Part shown: positions 6,831-12,901 of the stretch, one piece after another
Position numbering within the stretch: position 1 is the stretch's first letter
Layout: every line of letters begins with the position of its first letter
Source: an uncultured Oscillibacter sp.
Lineage (GTDB): Bacteria; Bacillota; Clostridia; Oscillospirales; Oscillospiraceae
NCBI GenBank assembly: GCA_910584075.1
Contig: CAJTZI010000017.1
Span: 22,038-38,813, forward strand
Direction: 5' to 3'
Length of the DNA stretch: 16,776 nucleotides
Translations under genes and position numbers: made by a program
Notes under the pieces: model-generated
What the model saw: only the letters and a program-made list of their open reading frames with translations
What the model was told of the DNA's origin: nothing
The model's database searches: none

Positions 6831-6843
6831 ACAAGGACATTTC

Positions 6844-8172
6844 TCACTTCCAGCTCTGGAGCCACGGATGCTTTTCAAACAGAAGCTCCGCCTCCCGGCG
6901 GATCCGCTCTGTGTCGATGGTCAGCAGTTCCCGGTTCCGCATCAGCAGCTTTCCGTTTACGATGGAGTGGCGCACGTCCGCGCCGCTGGCGCTCTCCACC
7001 AGGGTGTGGACCAGGTTCTGGGTGGGCCAGAGGTGAGGGGCATCGGTGTCCATGGCGATGAGGTCCGCGGGAGCGCCCGCCTGGATGAGGCCCAGCCCGG
7101 GCTCCATCAGCGCCGCCGCGCCGCCCCGGGCGGCCATGGACAGCAGGGTCTCGGCGGGCATGACGGAGGAGTCCGCCGTTCCAACGCCCCGGGTGACGTT
7201 CATCACGCCCCGGAACAGCCGCATCTCCCGGAACAGGTCCAGTCCGCCGTGGGCGGAGCCGTCGGTGCCCAGTCCCGCGGAAATCCCTGCGGCCAGAAGC
7301 TGTGGAGTGGGGGGCACGCCCTTGCCGCAGTTGGAGAAGGGGCAGTGGACCGCCCGAATCTGCCGCCGGGCCATGATCTCGATCTCCTCCTGGCTGAGGA
7401 AGATGCAGTGGGCGGCCGTCATGGGAGCGCTGAGCAGGCCCTCCCGCTCCAGCCAGACGAAGGGGCGCTGGCCGTACCGCTCGATGAAGTCCGTTACCTC
7501 GCTGGCATACTCGTTCATGTGGGTTTCCACCGGGACGCCGTCCTCAGCCGCCGCCTGGAACACCGCCCGGAGCAGCTCCTCGCTGACGGCGGTGGGGGTG
7601 GTGATGGAGTAAATGGGCCTCAAAAGGCCGGTCAGGGATTTCCCCATGGACCGCAGCCGCTCCACGGCGGCGGAGACGGAGGGGGCCCGGAGACTCTCCG
7701 GGCAGAAGGGGTTGTCGTTGGTCATGACGCTGAGACGGCCCCGGAGCCCAGCCGCCTGATAGACCCCGGCGTAGATCTCCGGGTATTTCCCCCCGGCGTC
7801 CACAAAGCCGGTGGTGCCGCAGGAGATCATCTCCATGGCCGCCAATTGAGCGCTGAGGCGGGAGCTCTCCTCATTCAGGCGGCTTTCAAAGGGGACGTTG
7901 ACCCGTTTCCAGATGACGGGCTTCTCGTCCAGCAGGCGGCCCCGGAGGAGCTGCTGGCTGGTGTGGAGATGTCCGTCCACCAGACCGGGCATCCAGAGGA
8001 GGGAGCCGCCGTCCAGAACGGTGTCTGCCTGATAGTGGCAGGCGTCCTGATCTGTGATGTCCAGAATCCGTCCGTCTCTGACGGCGATGGACTTTCCGGA
8101 GACGACAGACAGATCGGGGGAGAGATAGCGGGCGTTGGTGAGCAGAAGGTCGCAGCAGGGATTGTCAGGCAT
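6844..8172 (-). CDS. Amidohydrolase, deaminase/chlorohydrolase subfamily
   Basis: A 442-residue cytoplasmic metal-dependent hydrolase of the amidohydrolase superfamily (AtzA/TrzA and methylthioadenosine/S-adenosylhomocysteine deaminase type). The metal and catalytic residues are all present: HLH at 68-70 (DGHLH), His218 with Glu221 three residues on (THMNE), His255 (AAHCIF), and Asp304 (GTDGSAHGG). The HxxE arrangement is the proton shuttle seen in hydrolytic deaminases acting on heterocyclic amines, so a purine, pterin or triazine-like substrate is more likely than an amide. The N-terminal beta-sandwich segment (LLLTNARYLSPD, IAVRDGRI) and the C-terminal ADLIAMDTD and VNGKLLMRN segments fit the family. 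The ATG at 8172 has AGGAGG seven bases upstream. It starts 11 bp after the TauE/SafE gene, so the substrate is probably linked to those transporters. Confidence 0.9.
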   Translation of the reverse strand: MPDNPCCDLLLTNARYLSPDLSVVSGKSIAVRDGRILDITDQDACHYQADTVLDGGSLLWMPGLVDGHLHTSQQLLRGRLLDEKPVIWKRVNVPFESRLNEESSRLSAQLAAMEMISCGTTGFVDAGGKYPEIYAGVYQAAGLRGRLSVMTNDNPFCPESLRAPSVSAAVERLRSMGKSLTGLLRPIYSITTPTAVSEELLRAVFQAAAEDGVPVETHMNEYASEVTDFIERYGQRPFVWLEREGLLSAPMTAAHCIFLSQEEIEIMARRQIRAVHCPFSNCGKGVPPTPQLLAAGISAGLGTDGSAHGGLDLFREMRLFRGVMNVTRGVGTADSSVMPAETLLSMAARGGAAALMEPGLGLIQAGAPADLIAMDTDAPHLWPTQNLVHTLVESASGADVRHSIVNGKLLMRNRELLTIDTERIRREAELLFEKHPWLQSWK

Positions 8173-8183
8173 GGGAAAACCTC

Positions 8184-8939
8184 CTATTTCAAGAGCATGA
8201 AAAGAGAAAAGCAGATGGAGAATACGGCCACGCCCCGCTTCAGCAGGGACTGGGGCACGCGGGCGGCGGTGAGGCTGCCGCCAAAGACCCCCAGGGCGTG
8301 TCCCAGCACCGCCGCCAGCAAAATGGGCAGCAGAGCCGCCAGAGAGGGACAGCGGCTCCCGTACACGGCGATGGCGGGCAGGGCGATGAACACGGAGTCC
8401 AGCAGGGCGGTGCCCACCGCCGTCTTGGCGGGGACGCCCATGGCCACCAGCAGGGGCATCACCAGCACCGGCCCCCCCGCCCCGGAGAGGGCGCAGAGCA
8501 GCGCCGTGGCGAAGCCCAGGGCCAGCAGAGGCAGGGGCTTGGGAAAGGAGCCGCCGCTGCCGCTGCTCTTCCGGGGCCGGAGCTCCCGGACGGCGATGGC
8601 GAGACCCGAGAGGAGAACTACCACATAGAGGACGACCTTGACGGTCTCCGCCGCCAGCAGTCCCCCAAGGGCCGCCCCCAGCAGCCCTCCCGCCAGGCTT
8701 CCGGCGGAGAGGACCAGGGCGGGGCGGAGGGGCAGCTCTCCCCGCCGGTGATAGTTTAAGGAGCCGATGGCTCCGGAGACGGCGAAGCAGAGGAAGCTCA
8801 GCAGCAGGCTCTCCGTCACGGCGAGGCCGCAGGCGCTGGTGAAGAGGATGGGTAGCAGGAAGCCCGCCACGCCGCACCAGCCGATGAAGAGCCCCACGGC
8901 ACAGCTTCCCAGGGCCGCCAGAATCAGCTCAGATGGCAT
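8184..8939 (-). CDS. TauE/SafE-family membrane permease
   Basis: A 251-residue integral membrane protein of about eight helices with the internal repeat of the TauE/SafE (sulfite/sulfonate exporter-like) family. The first repeat starts GSCAVGLFIGWCGVAGFLLPIL and carries SLLLSFLCFAVSGAIGSL; the second starts LLALGFATALLCALSGAGGPVLVMPLL and carries KTAVGTALLDSVFIALPAI. A basic loop (RELRPRKSSGSGG) separates the halves. The family mainly moves small organic or sulphur-containing anions across the cytoplasmic membrane. The ATG at 8939 overlaps the end of the preceding small membrane protein gene by 11 bp, and no good ribosome site precedes it, so it is probably translationally coupled. Placement before the amidohydrolase suggests import of its substrate or export of a product. 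Confidence 0.85.
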   Translation of the reverse strand: MPSELILAALGSCAVGLFIGWCGVAGFLLPILFTSACGLAVTESLLLSFLCFAVSGAIGSLNYHRRGELPLRPALVLSAGSLAGGLLGAALGGLLAAETVKVVLYVVVLLSGLAIAVRELRPRKSSGSGGSFPKPLPLLALGFATALLCALSGAGGPVLVMPLLVAMGVPAKTAVGTALLDSVFIALPAIAVYGSRCPSLAALLPILLAAVLGHALGVFGGSLTAARVPQSLLKRGVAVFSICFSLFMLLK

Positions 8940-9375
8940 GGGTCAGCCGGAGGACCGCCTGGGCCAACACCAGGGAACCGAAGAAGGTTCCGGTCATGAC
9001 CAGGACGGTGATGACGATGAGCTTCCAGCCCTGCTTGAAGAACATCTTCAGCTGGTTGCTGATGGACATGCCGGCGAAGGCGCCCACCATGGTCAAAGGA
9101 GCGGTGAAGTTGATCTTCCCGGCGGACTGGATGACAAACTCGGAGACGGGAGACAGGGGGCAGGCGCACAGCAGTCCCAGAATGGAGCAGTAGGCCACGG
9201 TGGGCAGCTTCAGGGGGATGATATGGGCCAGTCCTGCGGCACACAGGGCGATGAGCAGCAGTACCAGCACGCCGGGCAGGGACTCGGAAAATGCCACGTC
9301 AAAGCCGATGAAGTTGGCGGTCATCATGCCCAGGCCGGAGATGGCCAGGACAAAAATCCAATCCTTGATGGTCAT
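8929..9375 (-). CDS. Small membrane protein, partner of the DUF3100-like protein
   Basis: A 148-residue hydrophobic protein with about five predicted membrane segments (near residues 5-22, 33-55, 58-75, 90-110 and 118-141). It has small-residue-rich helices and the conserved-looking stretch INFTAPLTMVGAFAGMSISNQLK followed by KQGWKLIVITVLVMTGTFFGS. It starts 13 bp after the stop of the larger membrane protein with a GAGGAGGAG ribosome site, and its own stop overlaps the start of the TauE/SafE gene. I recognise no named family with certainty. The small-plus-large organisation is like the two-subunit transporters MadL/MadM and LrgA/LrgB, so it is probably the small subunit of a two-component carrier; that is an analogy from gene layout, not from homology. 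Confidence 0.8.
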   Translation of the reverse strand: MTIKDWIFVLAISGLGMMTANFIGFDVAFSESLPGVLVLLLIALCAAGLAHIIPLKLPTVAYCSILGLLCACPLSPVSEFVIQSAGKINFTAPLTMVGAFAGMSISNQLKMFFKQGWKLIVITVLVMTGTFFGSLVLAQAVLRLTHAI

Positions 9376-9388
9376 AGCGCTCTCCTCC

Positions 9389-10240
9389 TCAGTTCTTTCC
9401 GGCGGTTTCCCTGCCGGATTTGGTCAGGCGGCCCAGCGTGGGCTCCAGCTTGCGGTACAGGAAGTTGCACAGGGGGATGCCGAGGAAAATCGCCATGTAG
9501 ATGCCGTCGATGCCGGAGATGGTCTCGCTGGCGGAGGCCATGGCGGCGATCTGGTCGGCATAGGCGGGCATGACCTCGGACAGGGCCGCCACGGCGGAGC
9601 TCATGAGAATGCCCGCGCCCACGCCGGAGGCCATGCCCAGGGCGTAGGGGTGAAAGAGGCCGGTGGCGGCGGCCATGGAGGCCATGAAGCCGAAGTAGAT
9701 GGTGCCCACCATGCCGCCGACGATGTACACGGAGAGGCTGCCCTGGGCCTCCGGGGAGTCGGCGCCGAACATATCCTGCATCAGGGCCAGATTGGTCTCC
9801 CGGTTGATGGAGTGGGCGGCGCCGATGGCCTCCCGCTTCAATCCCAGCGCCAGGGCTGCGGGCATGGCCAGGAAGATGGTGCAGAGATTGCCGAACTCCT
9901 GGAGCAGCAGAGCAGGACCGGCGGAGATGACGATGGAGATGTTGGCTCCGGCGTTGATGCCCAGCTTGGCCACAAAGGGGAGGATGGCCACGCCTACAAG
10001 TCCGGAGGCGGCCTTTACCTTCTTGTCATCCAGGATTTTCAGCACGCTGGGACCGGTGAGGATGCCCAGAAACAGGGCGTAGAAAATTGGGAAGATGATG
10101 AAAGTACCCTTCCAGACGGGGATCTTGATCTGTCCGATGGAGTCCGCTATGAGGATGAAGACGAAGGCCAGCAGATACAGGACCCACTCGGCCCTGACCC
10201 GTTCCCACAGGGAAGCATATGCGCGCTGGGCTTTTTTCAT
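9389..10240 (-). CDS. DUF3100-like multispanning membrane protein
   Basis: A 283-residue integral membrane protein with about eight to nine helices, matching my recollection of the DUF3100 family. Diagnostic stretches are IIFPIFYALFLGILTGP, VAILPFVAKLGINAGANI, GPALLLQEFGNLCTIFLAMP, LGLKREAIGAAHSINRETN and LGMASGVGAGILMSSA. The family has no established function that I know; conserved charged or polar residues inside helices suggest a secondary transporter. The start is the ATG at 10240: AAAGGGAG lies eight bases upstream, while a GTG at 10249 would be too close to that site. It is the first gene of the block and is followed 13 bp later by its small partner. Confidence 0.8.
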   Translation of the reverse strand: MKKAQRAYASLWERVRAEWVLYLLAFVFILIADSIGQIKIPVWKGTFIIFPIFYALFLGILTGPSVLKILDDKKVKAASGLVGVAILPFVAKLGINAGANISIVISAGPALLLQEFGNLCTIFLAMPAALALGLKREAIGAAHSINRETNLALMQDMFGADSPEAQGSLSVYIVGGMVGTIYFGFMASMAAATGLFHPYALGMASGVGAGILMSSAVAALSEVMPAYADQIAAMASASETISGIDGIYMAIFLGIPLCNFLYRKLEPTLGRLTKSGRETAGKN

Positions 10241-10270
10241 GGAGCTCACTCCCTTTCTTTAGATGACTCC

Positions 10271-10299
10271 ACTATACCCGGCCGGAGGGCTGGAGGAAA
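10271..10299 (-). promoter_or_regulatory. Probable promoter of the DUF3100/amidohydrolase operon
   Basis: Minus-strand -10 box TATAGT (10271-10276) about 30 bp before the ATG at 10240. The best -35 at 17 bp is TTTCCT (10294-10299), a poor match, so the promoter may need an activator such as the Crp/Fnr-type protein encoded at the end of the block. No clear palindrome was found at the expected activator position. Confidence 0.5.
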
Positions 10300-10347
10300 A
10301 GGACATATGAGCAGTTTTGCAGGGATTTTTGGATAAAATTGCGCAAA

Positions 10348-10368
10348 GGAGCGGCAATTTGCCGCTCC
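10348..10368 (-). terminator. Second recQ terminator-like hairpin
   Basis: Perfect arms GGAGCGGCAA (10348-10357) and TTGCCGCTCC (10359-10368). On the minus strand it is followed by TTTGCGCAATTTT, a T-rich stretch, which suits termination of recQ transcription coming from the right. Confidence 0.6.
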
Positions 10369-10395
10369 GCCCGCCGGAAAACCAAAGCGGAAACC

Positions 10396-10422
10396 GCGCT
10401 CTCCAAAGGCCGCAGAGAGCGC
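10396..10422 (-). terminator. First recQ terminator-like hairpin
   Basis: Arms GCGCTCTC (10396-10403) and GAGAGCGC (10415-10422) with an 11-nt loop lie four bases after the recQ stop codon. On the minus strand the hairpin is followed by GGTTTCC and then TTTGGTTTTCC. It acts in tandem with the hairpin at 10348-10368. Confidence 0.6.
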
Positions 10423-10425
10423 CCT

Positions 10426-12255
10426 TCAGGGCTGCCGGTCTGGAAAGCCTCCGATCTCCTCCAGGAACGCCTTGCCGTAGCGGCTGGCCTTGGCGTCGCC
10501 GACGCCGCCGACCGCCCGCAGCTCCGCCATGGTCCGGGGCTGGACCGCCGCCATTTCACGCAGTGTCTTGTCGGAGAACACCACATAGGCCGGGACGCTC
10601 TGCCGCCGGGCGATCCGGGCCCGCAGGGCCCGGAGACGGCCGAAGAGCTCCGCCTGTGGGCCCTCCAGCTCTGCGGGAACCGGGCGGCGGACGGATGCGG
10701 CGGGCCGCTCCTCCTCCGCCGTTCGCATGTACAGTGCCGGGCCGTTTTGGGCGACGTCCTCCGCACGCTCTCCCAGCAGCAGCACCGGGTACTGCCCTGG
10801 CGAGAGGGTCAAAATCCCCTCGTCCAGCAAGAAGCGGATGCGCTCCCGCACCGCCTTCTGGGTCAGTTCTGCCAGAGCGCCGTAGTGTTTTTCCCGATCC
10901 ATGTGGTATTTCCGAACCCGGTCGGTGTCCGCCCCGCAGAGAGTCTCCGCGATGACACCTGCGCCGAAGTGCTGTCCCGTCTCCGCGACGCACCGGACGA
11001 TGGCCTGGGCCTCCCGGCCCACCTCCACCTCCTTGAAATTGTGGAGGCAGTTATAGCAGGTGCCGCAGTAGTCCGGGGCGCTCTCGCCAAAATACTCCAG
11101 GATGTACTGGCGGAGGCAGCGCCGGGTGCGGCAGAAGCCGGTCATCTGCCGCAGCCGCTGGAGGTCCCGTTCCCGCAGCCGCTCCGCCGCGGCCCCGTCC
11201 ATGCCCTCCCGGGCCTCCCCGTGGGTGATGAGGTACTCCCCTGTCCGCACGTCCTGGCCGCTGTACAGCAGCACGCAGGTGGAGGGCAGGCCGTCCCGGC
11301 CCGCCCGGCCCGCCTCCTGGTAGTAGCTCTCCATGTCCTTTGGCATATTGTAGTGGATTACATACCGCACGTCGGACTTGTCGATGCCCATGCCGAAGGC
11401 GTTGGTGGCAACCATCACCGCCGCCCGGTCATAGAGAAAGTCCTCCTGGCTCCGGCGGCGCTCTTCCGCCTCCAGCCCCGCGTGATACCGGGCGGCGGGG
11501 ACGCCCTGGTCCCGGAGAAACTGGCACACCTCCTCCACCGCCTTGCGGGTGGAGCAGTAGACGATGCCGCACTTGCCGGGGCGGCCTTTCACCAGCTCCA
11601 GCAGGGCGGCCTTTTTGTCACCGGGCTGGCGAACCTCAAAAAACAGGTTCTTCCTGTTGAAGCCGGTGGCCGCCCGCAGGGGGTCCCGCAGGGCCAGCAG
11701 GCGCTGGATGTCCTCCTTCACCTCCGGCGTGGCGGTGGCGGTGAAGGCCCCCATCACAGGCCGCCGGGGCAGGGAGGCGGCGAAGGCGGGGATGTTTAAG
11801 TAGGAGGGCCGGAAGTCCTGGCCCCACTGGGAGATGCAGTGGGCCTCGTCCACTGCGATCAGGGAGATGTCCGCCGCCTGGGCGAAGGAGCGGAACCCCT
11901 CGGTCTCCAGCCGCTCCGGGGCCGCGTAGATGATCTTGTACCGCCCCGCCCTGGCCCGGTCCAGGGCCAGCAGGTACTGGCGGAAGGTGAGGCTGCTGTT
12001 CAAAAACGCCGCCGGAACGCCCATCTGCACCAGGGCCGTCACCTGGTCCCGCATCAGAGACACCAGAGGCGAGATCACCAGCGTGATCCCCGGCAGCAGC
12101 AGGGCGGGAATCTGGTAGCAGACCGATTTTCCCGCTCCGGTGGGCATGATGGCCAGGGCGTCCCGCCCGGACAAGAGGGCGTCGATCACCGCCTCCTGCC
12201 CGCCCCGGAAGGCGTCGTAGCCGAAATAGGTTTTCAAGGCTTCCTCTTTGGTCAT
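10426..12255 (-). CDS. recQ: ATP-dependent DNA helicase RecQ
   Basis: A 609-residue RecQ helicase, a 3'-5' DNA unwinding enzyme acting in recombination and replication-fork repair. Motifs in order: FGYDAFRGGQ (motif 0), Walker A PTGAGKS at 38-44, DEAH at 136-139, ISQWGQDFRPSY, TATATP at 172-177, VYCSTRKAVEEV, TNAFGMGIDKSDVR and QEAGRAGRDG (motif VI). The RQC region has the zinc-binding cysteines 380, 397, 400 and 403 (CGTCYNC), followed by a winged helix. A C-terminal HRDC domain is present (about 535-605, LRARIARRQSVPAYVVFSDKTLREMA). All elements of a full-length enzyme are intact. The ATG at 12255 is preceded by GAGAGGA seven bases away and by a promoter at 12284; the longer frame to 12384 would start upstream of that promoter. 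It is a single-gene unit, divergent from the repressor operon. Confidence 0.97.
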   Translation of the reverse strand: MTKEEALKTYFGYDAFRGGQEAVIDALLSGRDALAIMPTGAGKSVCYQIPALLLPGITLVISPLVSLMRDQVTALVQMGVPAAFLNSSLTFRQYLLALDRARAGRYKIIYAAPERLETEGFRSFAQAADISLIAVDEAHCISQWGQDFRPSYLNIPAFAASLPRRPVMGAFTATATPEVKEDIQRLLALRDPLRAATGFNRKNLFFEVRQPGDKKAALLELVKGRPGKCGIVYCSTRKAVEEVCQFLRDQGVPAARYHAGLEAEERRRSQEDFLYDRAAVMVATNAFGMGIDKSDVRYVIHYNMPKDMESYYQEAGRAGRDGLPSTCVLLYSGQDVRTGEYLITHGEAREGMDGAAAERLRERDLQRLRQMTGFCRTRRCLRQYILEYFGESAPDYCGTCYNCLHNFKEVEVGREAQAIVRCVAETGQHFGAGVIAETLCGADTDRVRKYHMDREKHYGALAELTQKAVRERIRFLLDEGILTLSPGQYPVLLLGERAEDVAQNGPALYMRTAEEERPAASVRRPVPAELEGPQAELFGRLRALRARIARRQSVPAYVVFSDKTLREMAAVQPRTMAELRAVGGVGDAKASRYGKAFLEEIGGFPDRQP

Positions 12256-12283
12256 AGCTTGTCCTCTCTTTCTCTCGGGGACC

Positions 12284-12312
12284 ATTGTACCATAATCCCT
12301 TCGGGTTTGCAC
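12284..12312 (-). promoter_or_regulatory. recQ promoter
   Basis: Minus-strand -10 box TACAAT (12284-12289) preceded by TGG (extended -10), with a weak -35 GTGCAA 17 bp upstream (12307-12312). It lies 29 bp before the recQ ATG, close enough for a short leader. Confidence 0.6.
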
Positions 12313-12410
12313 GGGGATTTTTGCGCTGCCGCCCATGCGGGCCGCGGGAGGCGGGGCGGGGATCCGGAAACGGGGAGATTTCATCCTTTGGCAGTTTTTG
12401 AATTTGCCTC

Positions 12411-12439
12411 TTGAAATTACTACAAGCGTGTAGTAATAT
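12411..12439 (+). promoter_or_regulatory. Promoter of the blaI/blaR1-like operon
   Basis: Plus-strand -35 box TTGAAA (12411-12416), 17-bp spacer and -10 box TAATAT (12434-12439). Operator O1 (12416-12437) fills the spacer and overlaps both boxes, so a bound repressor would block RNA polymerase. Confidence 0.75.
12416..12437. promoter_or_regulatory. Operator O1 for the BlaI-type repressor
   Basis: Perfect 9-bp arms ATTACTACA and TGTAGTAAT around the spacer AGCG. The half site ACTACA/TGTAGT is that of BlaI/MecI operators, but here the halves are 4 bp apart rather than the usual 2. Confidence 0.85.
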
Positions 12440-12447
12440 GGGGCTGT

Positions 12448-12463
12448 ACTACACCGGTGTAGT
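12448..12463. promoter_or_regulatory. Operator O2 for the BlaI-type repressor
   Basis: Perfect palindrome ACTACACC/GGTGTAGT just downstream of the expected transcription start. It has the same half sites and the same 4-bp gap (CCGG) as O1. The two centres are 29 bp apart, close to three helical turns, so two repressor dimers would sit on the same face of the DNA. Confidence 0.85.
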
Positions 12464-12523
12464 TTGTTGCCGGACCGTGGACGGGGTCCCGTCCGCGCTC
12501 CGGCGAACAGGGAGGTGCTGTGT

Positions 12524-12901
12524 ATGAAATTCTTTCAGAGCCTGTCCGATTCCGAGATGGAGATCATGCGGTACGTGTGGGACTCCGGCGAGGCCGTGAC
12601 CACGTCCATTTTGCTGGAGGCTTTCGCCCACAAGGGCTGGAAGGTTCAGACCGTCTCCACCTTTTTGACGCGCCTTGTGGACAAGGGCGCACTGCGGGTG
12701 GAGAAGCGGGGCAAGGCCAACGTCTATTTTGCCGCCGTGACCGAGGCGGAGTACCACGAGCTGGAGGCCCGGCACTTGGTGGACTCCAAGTACCACGGGT
12801 CCGTGCTGGGCTTCCTGACGGCGTTTTACGGCGGCAAGGGCCTCAGCGCCCAGGAGGCCGCCGAGCTGAAACGCTGGTTTGATCAGGAGGCGGGCATATG
12901 A
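12524..12901 (+). CDS. BlaI/MecI-family transcriptional repressor
   Basis: A 125-residue winged-helix repressor of the BlaI/MecI/CopY family. The N-terminal DNA-binding domain reads LSDSEMEIMRYVWDSGEAVT then VQTVSTFLTRLVDKGALRVEKRGKANVYFAAVT, with the recognition helix near residues 41-53. The C-terminal dimerisation helices include SVLGFLTAFYGGKGLSAQEAAELKRW. In the family, induction comes from proteolytic cleavage between two residues in this region (Asn-Phe in staphylococcal BlaI); the equivalent here appears to be Gly96-Phe97. ATG at 12524 follows GGAGGTG by seven bases. Its stop overlaps the start of the protease gene by 4 bp (ATGA), so the two are translationally coupled. It should bind O1 and O2 and repress its own operon. 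Confidence 0.93.
   Translation: MKFFQSLSDSEMEIMRYVWDSGEAVTTSILLEAFAHKGWKVQTVSTFLTRLVDKGALRVEKRGKANVYFAAVTEAEYHELEARHLVDSKYHGSVLGFLTAFYGGKGLSAQEAAELKRWFDQEAGI

Noticed and set aside
6868..8628. Plus-strand open frame of 586 codons
   Set aside because: It is antisense to the amidohydrolase and TauE/SafE genes, which have clear motifs and ribosome sites; its composition is low-complexity.
10339..11799. Plus-strand open frame of 486 codons
   Set aside because: It is antisense to recQ, whose helicase motifs are complete.
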